Of a DNA stretch of 64,000 nucleotides, positions 31,238-41,972 are shown one piece after another. Under the pieces are notes generated by a model that had not been told where the DNA came from, made no database searches, and saw nothing but the letters and a program-made list of their open reading frames with translations. The stretch is taken from positions 1-64,000 of the forward strand of contig NC_026497.1 in the NCBI RefSeq assembly GCF_000328475.2, read 5' to 3'. This stretch comes from Mycosarcoma maydis (lineage: Eukaryota; Basidiomycota; Ustilaginomycetes; Ustilaginales). The position numbers were made by a program, and so were the translations under genes. Position 1 is the stretch's first letter; each line of letters begins with the position of its first letter.

Positions 31238-33064
31238 CTAAGAGGTGGCTGCGGGCGGGTTTGGGCCGGGATATTTGGATGGTGGATTGGTGCAACCGTC
31301 CGGGTTCAACCTGTTCCTGGGCCAATCGTGCTGATATCCACCTTGCTGCTCTGTGCCACCCCAAATGGTCAAGTTGGGGTTGGTGTACGCCTGGATGTGA
31401 CGATTGATGTAAGCCTGGGTGGGGAAGTCGTCAGGATCGCAACCGATATTGGTTTGGCCTTTGGGCTGATAGACGCGAACGTAGTCGACGAGCATCTTTC
31501 CTGGGAACTGAAGGTTGTCCCATTCGATGGTTCCGAATCCGGACGAGATGGCTAGGTTGATGAGAATGTACATGGGCTCTTGAGGCACGGGGCGACGGCT
31601 GATGTTTACGCGCGGGTCGGCTGCCAGCGCTCCGGAATAGAGACTCCAGGAGCGTTCATTGTTGTTGATCCAGTGGATGTAGCCGTCGTAGCCGGCCTTG
31701 TACTCGAAGCCGTATACGGCAAAGTCGCCACCGCTGTATTGGTACGCGGTTTGCAGGGTTTGGGAAACACCACTGGCCGACTGTTGCAGCACATTTCCTT
31801 GGTACGAGTTGAGCTGTGCTGAAGGCTGGAAGAACTGATATTCGGTGCCAGTCGTGTTGATGAGTTCGTAGTGGTAGTTGGCGGGCATCCACTGGCCGGA
31901 CTGCGAGACTTCACCGATGCCACCGCCTACCTGCGCTTCGATAACGTCGATTTCGGGAGCTGAACGACCGACAAAGTTGCCACTCGAGTCCTTGGGACCG
32001 GGATGATCCTCGCCTGGACACGTGCAGGCCGAGAGCCGCTGGCCGGGCTGCCAGCTGATCGAGTTGGTTCGATATTTGCGGTTGAATACCGTATTACCGC
32101 TGGTGAGCGCACCCTCGGGACCCGAACCATCGGGATACGTCTGGTTGGCAAGCGTGCCGACATCACAAGCGTCGTAGGCATACGGCCAGGTACCTTGAGT
32201 CGTTGCACCGTAGTTGGCACGACCGAGGTTGCCCATGGTCCATACTGCTGGCCACCAACCGGAGACGGAGCTGCTCCCTGGCAGTTGGAGACGAACTTCG
32301 ATGTAGCCTCCGGTGAAGCAGAATTGGTTCCAGGTGGTGATCTGGCCACTGCGGAAGTTTAAATTGTTGGTTTCGACCTGGTCTGCAGTGATGACAAGGT
32401 TGCCTGCCGAAGTGGTGACAGCTTCAGGGCTGTACCATTCGTAGTCGCCCGTGGGCCATGGCCACAGATCGACAGCCGTCCAAAAGGGGTCATCGCCTGG
32501 GTAGAAAGATCTGCCGTCGGTGTTGAACTCGTCGCTGAAGACGAGCTGCATCTGGTGCGAGCCGTCGATGGAAGGCTTTGTGCGCACGTCTTGCGGGGTG
32601 TCCGGGTCGATGAGCGACATGCGCATAGTGGCTAGGTTGGGGACTTGACCGGAAGCGTTGGTGCCGCCGATGTTAAAGCCGTTCTTCTTGCCGCTGGCAA
32701 GGTGACCAAATTCTATGAGAGGATAGCCGAGAAAGAGGAGGACAACTCCGACAATCACGATGGACAAGGTGGTAAGATCGAGCATGATACGCGGGTCCAT
32801 GTGACGTTGGATCTTGGTCTGACTCTCGTAGTCGTGCAGATCGTCGTTTTCGATGACAAAGTCGTTAAAGGGTAAGCCATGCTGTGACGTTGCCACATGA
32901 GCGTCCGAGTCGAGGTATGGAGAGTCGGACGAGGATTTTGAGGCCTTTTCGGAAGGAGATGTCTGTGGTGAGGTGCTGGATGACTGCGGAGATATTTGCG
33001 AAGTGGATGTGGTGGTGTGGGAGAATGCAGAACCATTCTCCAAGACGTGGTTGGGCACCGACAT
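31238..33064 (-). CDS. KRE6/SKN1-family beta-glucan synthesis protein (GH16), copy 1
   Basis: A type II membrane protein of 608 residues. A Ser-rich cytosolic tail is followed by one transmembrane segment (about 96-116, SIVIVGVVLLFLGYPLI) and a lumenal GH16 domain. The GH16 ExDxxE active-site motif is EIDVIE (Glu371, Asp373, Glu376). LVFSDEF, PGDDPFWTAVDLWPW, the YEWYSPEAV block and the C-terminal DYVRVYQ are family hallmarks. In yeast, Kre6 and Skn1 act in the secretory pathway and at the plasma membrane in beta-1,6-glucan assembly. The start at 33064 is chosen for its position before the tail; 32 in-frame residues upstream are not family-like. It is divergent from copy 2. Confidence 0.92.
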   Translation of the reverse strand: MSVPNHVLENGSAFSHTTTSTSQISPQSSSTSPQTSPSEKASKSSSDSPYLDSDAHVATSQHGLPFNDFVIENDDLHDYESQTKIQRHMDPRIMLDLTTLSIVIVGVVLLFLGYPLIEFGHLASGKKNGFNIGGTNASGQVPNLATMRMSLIDPDTPQDVRTKPSIDGSHQMQLVFSDEFNTDGRSFYPGDDPFWTAVDLWPWPTGDYEWYSPEAVTTSAGNLVITADQVETNNLNFRSGQITTWNQFCFTGGYIEVRLQLPGSSSVSGWWPAVWTMGNLGRANYGATTQGTWPYAYDACDVGTLANQTYPDGSGPEGALTSGNTVFNRKYRTNSISWQPGQRLSACTCPGEDHPGPKDSSGNFVGRSAPEIDVIEAQVGGGIGEVSQSGQWMPANYHYELINTTGTEYQFFQPSAQLNSYQGNVLQQSASGVSQTLQTAYQYSGGDFAVYGFEYKAGYDGYIHWINNNERSWSLYSGALAADPRVNISRRPVPQEPMYILINLAISSGFGTIEWDNLQFPGKMLVDYVRVYQPKGQTNIGCDPDDFPTQAYINRHIQAYTNPNLTIWGGTEQQGGYQHDWPRNRLNPDGCTNPPSKYPGPNPPAATS

Positions 33065-34280
33065 GGTGTTGTGCTGTTGTCTTTGCGGCTGAAAGCAGGC
33101 TGTCGCGCGTTGCAGCCAGAGCCTGAGAAATGCAAGATTCGGGAGTTGGCGTTGGATCACCGCGCCGCCAGCTGGAAGAATAGGTGGGCGCCGAAGATGG
33201 TGGTATCTCGGCAGCTATACGGACATGGGAAGCGTGGATAGCAGCTGGACGCCTATAGCTGGGACCACTCGAAACAAGGATCTGAATGAAAGCGATATTG
33301 AAGGTAGTGAAAATGGAACAGCATGGAGCTGAAGCGGGCGTGATTGAGTCGACCCGGGGAAGGCGCTGGCAAGAATCACGAATCGCGAATGGGAGATGAC
33401 GCAGGCAGTCGAAGAATGGGAGGCAAGCTTCGCGTCGGCGTCCACGATGTCGGAGCAAACTTTCGGATTAGGGACCAGCAGCCGGCGTGGGCGTCTCACG
33501 AGTCTGATTGCAATGGTTGCAATGGTATATCAGTGTGGACGGCATAACCATCAAGAAGAACAACGCAAGGGTCCGAGTCGATTGGGAGCGCATATCGTAA
33601 GCATCACTCAAGCACGAATCATGATCGGTTCTATCGTCACTGTACAGCCGTGGCGCAAGGCGACGTTCGCGATCGAGGCTGGGGAAACGCTTGGAACAAC
33701 CCCAAATTGGACGGATGGCTTGCGAACAGCGCGCCGCCTAGCAAGCAAGCAAAGCGCCGACCAAGTAAGAGTTTGACTCAGAATCGTCAGGCGAAATCAA
33801 CTGTCAAGAAAGAAGCGACAGGCTGCGAGAAGCGTCAAGGCACATGGGCGTCACTTCTTGCCTCGTGCCTTTCATGTCTTGCTTGATGCATCCGCGCTAC
33901 CCAATCTAGCGGAGGGTGCGAGCGGAAAGAAGCTCGAGTATGGACTCGAGTATGGAATCGGGAGCGCTTTGCAAGAACCACATCGCACCAACACAGTTGT
34001 GAGTCTTGTGGAGGCAACGGGAAGATCTTGTCGCACAGATTTGGTTGGCCAGAGCTGTGCACAGTGCACACCAGAAGAATCATGAGTCGTGAGTGCCTAG
34101 ACCATCGCGGCATTTACATGGGCGCAATGGCCTGTGTCGAACAAGGCACAATTACGAATCGTGAATGTCAGTGGTGAGTTGGGCGACGGCAATCCTAAAA
34201 TTAGACCGACCGCCTCTCAGGCGACAACCATGCGCCATGACAGCATCGCATCGCGTCGCTCCAATCGTGAATCAGTGTGA

Positions 34281-34320
34281 GTGAATCAGTGAATCAGTGA
34301 ATCAGTGAATCAGTGAATCA
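34281..34320. repeat. (GTGAATCA)5 tandem repeat
   Basis: Five perfect 8-bp copies, a one-base-longer cousin of the dispersed heptamer, followed by two broken copies. Confidence 0.9.
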
Positions 34321-34583
34321 TTAATCAGTGAATCAACTGTGAACAAATTCGTGATTGCGACTCACGATTAACTTACAGTAAAGTTTACTGAAACTTTTGG
34401 ATTTAGTCAATCATTTTGAAATTCGACATGGCGACGCGCTCTGTTTTTCGGGCGAGATAACCCATCTGTCTTCAACTGGATTCGTGAATGTGAATCGTGA
34501 ATTCGTGAATGGTTTAGTGTTTTCATGATTGTAATAAAATATTATGATACTTTTGAAATTGGTGGCGGTGTTCTTCTTTTTTA

Positions 34584-34622
34584 TTGATTGATTGATTGAT
34601 TTGTTGATTGATTGATTGATTG
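34584..34622. repeat. (TTGA)n microsatellite
   Basis: Two blocks of four to five TTGA units separated by a TT interruption, after a poly-T stretch. Confidence 0.9.
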
Positions 34623-35506
34623 GTTCTTTGGCTGATTATTGCTCCGATCGGGGCTCTGTACGGCCTCTTGAATTGCATAAGAGCCCCTGTTCATGCATTT
34701 GTGTTTCACTTGGTACTCGTTGGGGGTGAATGGGGAGCATGCTGATCAACTCGTAAGCACCTACCGCTGGCTGTGCCTCTGTCTGTCAACCAGGCTTGGC
34801 TCAAAACAATTCTCGAAAACACTCAAGTCGATTATTGCAACAAGCCGAGAGCGAGGAGGCAAGAGCAAGAGCTGCTCGCGTATGTTTTCGTCTGGCCGAG
34901 TCACGAGTTGTACTCAACCGACGGCTGCAGCCGTTGCAACCGCTGGTTCGATGCAGCGACGGCCGATTCTACAAACACACGCCGTACACACTCACGACTG
35001 TAAATTTTCGTCTTTGTATGCGTCGAATCACAAATTCTTGATTGATTTTTGGTCGCATGCTTTGTGATAGAACAGCGCAGACAACACATGCTTTGTACGC
35101 AAGATCCACGCAGTCCATATGCAACAACTGCCAATGAGCGGGCGTGGCTGCTGTGAAAGTCGATGCCACTAAAACACTCACGGTGACCAAGTTATTCACG
35201 ATCCACGATGTTGGCTCTGTGCGAGCGTCCCTGTGTCAGCTTCTCTGTGCGACTACTGCTGGCAATCTTGAATCCTCATGCCTTTGATAGACCCTGATTC
35301 CACACGTGTTGTTCTTTGCTCCTCTACCAACACGCTCCATCCACACAATTCTCCTTCTCTTTCCATCTCCACCTTTCGCCTCGCCACCAATCTAGGGTTA
35401 GACCAAAAACGCTGCCACCGCTTCAATTCAGATCTGTTCACCCGCCCAGACTACCGAGAATTACGCTGAGACCACCATTCATCTCGGCCTTGCGCTCGCC
35501 ATCACA

Positions 35507-37204
35507 ATGTCCAGACCTTACGGCGCGGCCTCCTCGTCGGCTCGTAGTCCGCCTTCGAGCACGTCCACCAGCTTCGGCGCAACCGCAGCCGCAGCCACAG
35601 CAAATCCCAACACTGCAAGATATCAGCTCGCCAGTGCTGGAATCACCGAAGAGGAGGATGATTACCTCCATGCCATCGACACCAAATGGGACAAGTCGTC
35701 GCACGGCTGGAATTTGCGTGGCTTCCTCAACATTCTTACTCTGGCATCGCTTGCACTTGGTCTCATCATGCTCTTCCTCGGCTATCCCGTTCTCATCAAA
35801 ATCAAGGACATCTATGACCACGACAACAAAGGCGCTTTCGGCCTCGGCGGTACCAACGGCTCCGGTCAGGTCCCCGCTCTCGATATTGCCTCGCTCATCG
35901 ACGCTGATACGCCTCAAAGCGCCCTCAAGTGGACCAGCGGCTACGACAAATCCTCCTACCATCTCGTTTTCAGCGACGAGTTCGAAACCGATGGAAGGAC
36001 TTTCTGGCCCGGTGATGATCCCTTCTGGGAGGCCGTCGATCTTTGGTACTCGGGTACCGGCGATTTCGAATGGTACAGCCCCGAAGCAGTCAACACCACC
36101 GGCGGCGCCATGGTCATCGCTATCGAAGAGCACGAGACCCACAACAAAAACTTTCGCTCTGGAATGGTTCAGTCCTGGAACAAGTTCTGCTTCCAGGGTG
36201 GCTACATTGAATTCAGCGTCAAGCTACCCGGCGGTCCCAGCACAAGCGGTTTCTGGCCCGCCGTATGGCTCATGGGCAACCTAGGTCGTCCTGGCTACCT
36301 TGCCACCACCGAAGGCACCTGGCCCTACTCGTACAATGCCTGTGATACCGGCATCCTACCCAACCAGACCTTCCTCAACGGATCGGGTCCCGACGCTGCC
36401 ATTCACTCGACCGGAACATATGCCTACGATGGCAAACTTTCCTTCCTACCAGGCATGCGTTACTCGGCTTGCACCTGTCCCGGCGAGGATCACCCGGGTC
36501 CCAACAACAATGTCGCACGTTCCGCGCCCGAAATCGACATCTTTGAAGTACAGGTGCAGTACAAGAACGGCGCTCGCCACTCGTACGCCTCGCAATCGCT
36601 TCAGGTCGCACCCTTTGACGATGCTTACGCCTGGGGCAACTCGTCCGCTGACGCAACCATCTACGACGACACACTCACCGAGTTCAACACCTACACTGGT
36701 GGCCAGATTCAAGAGGCCGTCTCTTCGGTTACGCGCGTGCCCGACACTGGCTTTCAACTGACGCAGAACGAGTATGTCAAGTACGGAGTCGAGTTTAGCC
36801 CCGATTTCAACTACGATGGCAGTGGTTCCATGACTTGGTACGTCGATGGCAAACCGTCATGGACCGTCAACCCCAAGGCGTTCCCGGCGCGTCCGGACCT
36901 CGACATCAGCCAACGCATCATCCCCGTCGAACCGATGGCGATTGTCATGAATCTGGCCATATCGAGCAGTTTCCAGCCGGTCAACTTTGACGAAGGAGGC
37001 ATCACCTTCCCGGCCTTCATGTCGATCGACTACGTTCGTGTCTACCAAAAGGACGGTCAAGCCGATCTCTTGTCCTGCGATCCCGCCGATCATCCCACGG
37101 CCAACTTTATCCACACGCACATGGACCTCTACACCAACCGAAACTACACCGTCTTCCCCAGGGACAAGTATACATGGCCCCGAAACAAGCTTCAGGGCTG
37201 TTAG
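35507..37204 (+). CDS. KRE6/SKN1-family beta-glucan synthesis protein (GH16), copy 2
   Basis: A single exon of 565 residues with the same architecture as its neighbours. The cytosolic tail is followed by a transmembrane segment at about 73-94 (NILTLASLALGLIMLFLGYP) and a lumenal GH16 domain. The active-site motif is EIDIFE (Glu342, Asp344, Glu347). PGDDPFWEAVDLWY, NKNFRSGMVQSWNK, CTCPGEDHPGP and SIDYVRVYQKDGQ are shared almost unchanged with copy 3. The ATG at 35507 has context CACAATGTC. Expected role is beta-1,6-glucan assembly in the secretory pathway (from yeast homologues). It is followed 375 bp downstream by the convergent ROT1 gene. Confidence 0.93.
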   Translation: MSRPYGAASSSARSPPSSTSTSFGATAAAATANPNTARYQLASAGITEEEDDYLHAIDTKWDKSSHGWNLRGFLNILTLASLALGLIMLFLGYPVLIKIKDIYDHDNKGAFGLGGTNGSGQVPALDIASLIDADTPQSALKWTSGYDKSSYHLVFSDEFETDGRTFWPGDDPFWEAVDLWYSGTGDFEWYSPEAVNTTGGAMVIAIEEHETHNKNFRSGMVQSWNKFCFQGGYIEFSVKLPGGPSTSGFWPAVWLMGNLGRPGYLATTEGTWPYSYNACDTGILPNQTFLNGSGPDAAIHSTGTYAYDGKLSFLPGMRYSACTCPGEDHPGPNNNVARSAPEIDIFEVQVQYKNGARHSYASQSLQVAPFDDAYAWGNSSADATIYDDTLTEFNTYTGGQIQEAVSSVTRVPDTGFQLTQNEYVKYGVEFSPDFNYDGSGSMTWYVDGKPSWTVNPKAFPARPDLDISQRIIPVEPMAIVMNLAISSSFQPVNFDEGGITFPAFMSIDYVRVYQKDGQADLLSCDPADHPTANFIHTHMDLYTNRNYTVFPRDKYTWPRNKLQGC

Positions 37205-37579
37205 ATGCTCGTCTGGCGCTGCAATCTTGTCCGCTCTCTCTCCCACCTACTACTCTCCTTTAATAACAAGCATGGACTCTTTCTTGGCTCTCTCGCGTCC
37301 GCGTCCAACTGTGTTGCTGTTGCATGTTTGTTGGCGCTTTGTTCAATCATCATGTGTACCTATAGAAGAAGTGGGGATGCTCGCGCTGCACTGTTTGCGA
37401 CCAGCACTTCTCCACCCTGTCAACTATCACGCTCTTTGTGAAAAGCGCCCCGAATACCATGACTAATCTCGTGTTCGGCTGCTGAGAAATCAAGGAAAGA
37501 AAAGGAATTGTCTGTATTACTTCTGGCGCAAGACCAAGGGCAAATGCGTCGAGACGGTCGATATCGTCTAGGATATCAG
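37205..37579. other. Convergent 3' region
   Basis: Tail-to-tail spacer between KRE6-like copy 2 and ROT1. No gene seen. Confidence 0.5.
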
Positions 37580-38319
37580 CTAGGGAATGCCAATGTACTC
37601 GAGATACATGGCGTCGGTGGGAAGCATCATGGGAGGATCGTAGATTTTCCACAGACTCGGCGATCGATTGCCCCAAGCATCCGTCAGACGCAGCGCGGCA
37701 CCGGAGACGCCGTGGTGCAAGTCGATCCAGGTGTCCACCAACGTATACTCTTCAGCAACATCGTACATCTCTTCCGGTCGACTAGTGCCGATATTGTCGT
37801 TACAGCTCGAGGTGAGCAACTGTGCGCCCTCTCGTGCGATCGGATAGAGCTGAAGTGTACCGTTCGAGTGCAGAAGGTAACTGCCGTGTTGCCAGACGAG
37901 TTGGCTTGTGATGCACTCTGGTTTCCTCGCTGTGGAATGCAAGCGCAAAGACGGAGAGCTGGTCAGCGAACCAAACCTCCAAGCGGCTTATTGTTGTGTG
38001 TGTGTGTGTGTTTTTTGCAAGCCAGGAACAACTTACGGTTCGGTGTTACGCGATACTTTGCAAACTCCCAGAAACCATCTCGAGTGAAACTGTAAGCCTG
38101 ACCAGGAACAGGGGGTGGCGTGAAACTCCTGGTTCGTGGGTTGAAAAAGCCAGCACCAGTGACCACTCTGCCTGAACCAGAAGACCATGTTCCCTGCAGC
38201 ATGGCTTCATCTCCCGCCTGGAGCACCTCGTATCGCTGACGCCCCGCTGAGACCAGACTCAAGCTTTGAAACCAGACATACACCATGCACGCCAGTAGCC
38301 AATGCGTTGTGCGTGTCAT
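37580..38319 (-). CDS. ROT1: ROT1-like ER protein of beta-1,6-glucan assembly, two exons
   Basis: Exon 1 38319-38037 and exon 2 37929-37580 (GTAAGT donor, CCACAG acceptor, phase 1) give 210 residues. The N-terminus is a signal sequence (LLACMVYVWFQSLSLVSAG). The mature part carries Rot1 hallmarks: LQGTWSSGSGRVVTGAGFF, PGQAYSFTRDGFWE, KYRVTPN joined to PECITSQLVWQHGSY, the SCNDN motif, and the C-terminal PPMMLPT. In yeast Rot1 is an essential ER-membrane chaperone needed for normal beta-1,6-glucan and for folding of secretory proteins including Kre6-pathway components. No C-terminal membrane anchor is seen, unlike yeast Rot1. It lies between two KRE6/SKN1-like genes. The 107-bp intron carries a (TG)9 microsatellite. 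Confidence 0.9.
37994..38011. repeat. (TG)9 microsatellite in the ROT1 intron
   Basis: About nine TG units followed by a T run (CA/A-rich on the coding strand), close to the 5' splice site of the ROT1 intron. Confidence 0.9.
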
Positions 38320-39887
38320 TTTTACAGAGTACGGGAGAGTTGAGCGCTTCGAGCCAGTGTTTGTGTCTAGCTCTCGAGAGGGTGTGAATTCAGCTGACGA
38401 TGCAAGAAGCAAAAAGACACTGCGGATGCGATTGTGGAAAGTGGATGGTGGATGGTGGATGGTAACTGCTAACGCGAACCCGACGAGATCAGAAAGATAC
38501 GTTTGAACCTGGACGACAGGGTGTAGAAACGTCGGAGCTAGCAATCAGGTTCAGGATAGAAGCACAAGAGGCTGCATTTCCAGCCGCTTTGTCATTGATC
38601 AAGTGCTCCGCATCGAACCCTGACTGGCTGAAGGAGTGATCTCGCTTTTCGAAAAGTGTTGCTTCGATTGTGCACGAGACTGTGTCTGACAGGAGCACCG
38701 CTCTGTGCTGAGCAAGCAACCAAGCGGATCAGCGGCGCACAGCAGTAGCAAGCTGGATCGGAGCAAGCGCACTGTACAAAACCAAGCTTCTTGGCATTCG
38801 TGATTCGTAATTCAGCTTTCCAAGGCGCGATTCGTGATTGTGCATAATAATACCGTTCAACAGCGCACAATAAAAGCTCGCGTGGCACTCTCACAGTCGT
38901 GAGTCTTGCTGCGCGCCTCCACAGCACAGCAACTCACAGGCGTGAGGGCGTCACTCTCGACTCAGAATTGAGAACGTGTTTGCGGCACACTTGGACCGGC
39001 AGGTTGACCATGTCAAGTGCAAAATGTGTGTCATAATATCATTTACTGATTCACGATTCACGCACGATTGTGAATATCTGCTGTGACAGAACTGTGGAGT
39101 TATGCCTGTTTACCGCCAAGTCTTGGCATTTGGGCTCGAAATTGCTTGGCATCGGTTTCTGCCGACCTGTTTCCCTGCATCTGGTTTAGATTCGCTGCGC
39201 TGTTGGTTATCGACATGAGCAGAGTCTCGCTCTCTCTCGGATCGTCCGCCTAGGAGGACATGCCCGTACGATCGGAAGCCACACAAACCATGACTGAATC
39301 AGCGCCTGTGTTGGCACATTGTGAGAGCTCGCGCAGGCGGAGCGGTTCAAGACGAGTACGAACCAAACCAACGGCGACTCCGATGCCAAGGATGACCAAC
39401 ACACTGAGTTGTCGGATAGGCCTTTGCTAGTTAGCGGTCAAATGGGCTGTGCTATCCACGATGGGTACATCTACAAGCAGAGCCAAGACTTTGGAATCTT
39501 TCGCTTGATCGTGCCCCTCGCCGATCCTTGTCCACCTCGCATCTTTGACAGCGGGTAGCTGACCCTTCGACACGCAGGCCACTTTTGGTCAGATCAACAA
39601 TCACGAATAGACACCGTCGACTCGTCCTTGGAACCGTCTGCCTCGCCACCCACCACCCTGAGCTGCTCCCTTTGCTTTCGACCGGAACGACGACACCGTA
39701 TTGCTCGCCATCTCCTTCATTCCTCACCACCAACAGCAACATTACCGAGGATCAACGTCGCAAGCCAGCCAGAACAACTGACTCACACACCACCTGATCC
39801 AACAGCTCGACGTAGACACAGAAGAAAATCAGTGACGTTTCCGCTTCTTCCCTTTACACTCCCACACTCACCACACATACGCTCACA
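38320..39887. other. Divergent intergenic region between ROT1 and KRE6-like copy 3
   Basis: Probable promoters for both glucan-related genes. Single CGTGATT repeat copies near 38800-38840 and 39050-39070. In-frame extensions of ROT1 upstream of 38319 lack similarity and precede the signal sequence. No other gene supported. Confidence 0.6.
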
Positions 39888-41612
39888 ATGCCCGCCAGGT
39901 CAGGAGCCGCCTACCATCGGGCGGACAACCCGACCAGCATGATGTCCTCTCGGCCGTCGGTCCAGACCGATTCTAGCAGCAGCTCTTCGTCCCAAAGGTA
40001 CTATAACGCGTCCGGCTACCCTCAGACCAGCGGAGGCTACAACGGCCGCATGCCAGCAGCACCACTTCTCACCGACCAAGAGGATGACGACGACTTTCTA
40101 TACTCGGACAAGGGGCTTGACCGTCGCTCAGGCTCATGCATCAGCATGCGCGGTATGCTCAACGTCTTGACCTTGATCCTGCTCGCCATGGGTCTTCTCG
40201 CCCTTTTTCTCGGCTACCCGCTTGTTGTGGTGCTAAGCAAGGTATTCGACACGATCGATATCAGCCCGCAAAGCGCCCAACGACTCACCAACCTGACACA
40301 ACGCGGTCTCATCGACCCAGACACACCGCAAGCCGCCATGCGCCGCCGATCTCCGGTCGATGGCACTGACTGGCACCTGGTTTTTTCCGACGAGTTCGAA
40401 CAAGAAGGTCGATCCTTCTGGCCCGGTGACGATCCCTACTGGGAAGCCGTCGATCTGTGGTACTGGGGAACCGGTGATTACGAATGGTACTCTCCCGAAG
40501 CCGTCAACACGACCAATGGCGCGCTTGTCATCTCGGTCGAAGCAAGGGAAACCAACAACAAAAACTTCCGCTCCGGCATGGTGCAGAGCTGGAACAAGGT
40601 GTGCTTCCAAGGCGCCTACTACGAGATCTCGGCACGTCTTCCCGGTTCCGCCACCGTTCCTGGCTTCTGGCCCGGTCTCTGGACACAGGGCAATCTGGGG
40701 CGTCCCGGATACGGTGCAACCAACGAGGGCATGTGGCCGTATTCATACCAAGGTTGCGATACCGGCGCTTTGCCCAACCAGACGTATATCAATGGTACTG
40801 GCCCTCCTGCTGCTCTCAATGCAAACGGTCTCTTCTCGGCCAGCTACAACAATGAGCTGTCTTGGCTTCCCGGCATGCGCTTCACCTCGTGCAACTGCCC
40901 TGGTACTGAACACCCCGGTCCGAACCGCAACATTGCTCGATCCGCACCCGAACTCGATATCCTGGAAGCCAAAATCGACGTGGGTGGCGGTCACGGTGAG
41001 ACGTCGCAGTCATTGCAGATGGCACCGTTCGACGTGGATTACTTCTACGGCAACAGCACTGAGCGCGGCGACATTCGCATTTGGGACGCCAACACGCGTT
41101 TGAACGACTACAAAGGTGGTGCAATCCAGGAAGCTGTTTCGGCGCTCAGCCAAGTTCCCGCGATTGCGTACGAACAGACGCCTGGCGGCAGATACGTCAC
41201 GTTTGGTGTCGAGTATGCTCCTGACTGGAACCAAGACGGCGATGCGTATGTGACGTGGTACATGGATGGGCGACCGACGTGGACCTTGTACGGTCAGGCG
41301 ATCGGGCCTGTCCCCGAACTCGACGTCAGCCAGCGTCTCGTCCCTACGGAACCCATGTTCATGATCCTCAACGTGGCCATCTCCGAGTCGTTCCAAGTGC
41401 CTGATTTTACGCAGCTCGAATTCCCAGCGCACATGGCCATCGACTATGTGCGCGTATACCAGCGTGACGGTCAACCCGACCGCGTCGGCTGCGATCCCGC
41501 CAACCGACCCACGTACGAATACATTGAAAACAACAAGGACATTTACTACGACCGCAACAAGACCGAGTACCCCAAATCAAAGATCCCTAGAAACCGCTTG
41601 CAAGGTTGCTGA
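39888..41612 (+). CDS. KRE6/SKN1-family beta-glucan synthesis protein (GH16), copy 3
   Basis: A single exon of 574 residues. The cytosolic tail is rich in Ser, Tyr and Asp. A transmembrane segment follows at about 90-113 (LNVLTLILLAMGLLALFLGYP), then a GH16 domain with the active-site motif ELDILE (Glu355, Asp357, Glu360). It shares WPGDDPYWEAVDLWYWGTGD, NNKNFRSGMVQSWNK, NCPGTEHPGP and AIDYVRVYQRDGQ with copy 2, and ends NRLQGC where copy 2 ends NKLQGC. The two are therefore closer to each other than to copy 1, which suggests a later duplication. Expected role as for copies 1 and 2. It is convergent with the monooxygenase gene. Confidence 0.93.
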   Translation: MPARSGAAYHRADNPTSMMSSRPSVQTDSSSSSSSQRYYNASGYPQTSGGYNGRMPAAPLLTDQEDDDDFLYSDKGLDRRSGSCISMRGMLNVLTLILLAMGLLALFLGYPLVVVLSKVFDTIDISPQSAQRLTNLTQRGLIDPDTPQAAMRRRSPVDGTDWHLVFSDEFEQEGRSFWPGDDPYWEAVDLWYWGTGDYEWYSPEAVNTTNGALVISVEARETNNKNFRSGMVQSWNKVCFQGAYYEISARLPGSATVPGFWPGLWTQGNLGRPGYGATNEGMWPYSYQGCDTGALPNQTYINGTGPPAALNANGLFSASYNNELSWLPGMRFTSCNCPGTEHPGPNRNIARSAPELDILEAKIDVGGGHGETSQSLQMAPFDVDYFYGNSTERGDIRIWDANTRLNDYKGGAIQEAVSALSQVPAIAYEQTPGGRYVTFGVEYAPDWNQDGDAYVTWYMDGRPTWTLYGQAIGPVPELDVSQRLVPTEPMFMILNVAISESFQVPDFTQLEFPAHMAIDYVRVYQRDGQPDRVGCDPANRPTYEYIENNKDIYYDRNKTEYPKSKIPRNRLQGC

Positions 41613-41972
41613 GCCTCCAACCTCGGCCCATACCAACCGTATCCACCACGAACCCCAATCCCCAAGAATTCCAAGACGTCTTCTGCCACGTTACAACGTT
41701 CGATCTTGATGCACAGTCTTTTCCCGCCAACTTGCAGTCCCTTGCTTCTCTTTGCCGTCGAACAATGCATATCTACTCTAGTGTACACAGTATCTTTTCA
41801 ACATCGCCTCAGCCACAGGTTTGTGACACATGTGACAACCAAGAAAGATGACTCATCTCGTAAAAGGTAGGCAGAGGAATCAATTGAAAGCAGACACAAA
41901 GACAAAGACATTTTCGATGAGAGCAGAACGGTGAGGCGGCAGTCACCTGCCAACTCTGGCTGGTGAGACGCT
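41613..41972. other. Convergent 3' region
   Basis: Tail-to-tail spacer between KRE6-like copy 3 and the flavin monooxygenase. No gene seen. Confidence 0.5.

Larger units (their letters stand above)
33065..35506. other. Divergent promoter region between KRE6-like copies 1 and 2
   Basis: 2.4 kb without a supported gene. It contains (GTGAATCA)5, a TTGA tract and AT-rich segments (34340-34400, 34520-34570) next to CGTGAAT repeats. Regulatory elements for both glucan genes are expected here. Confidence 0.6.
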
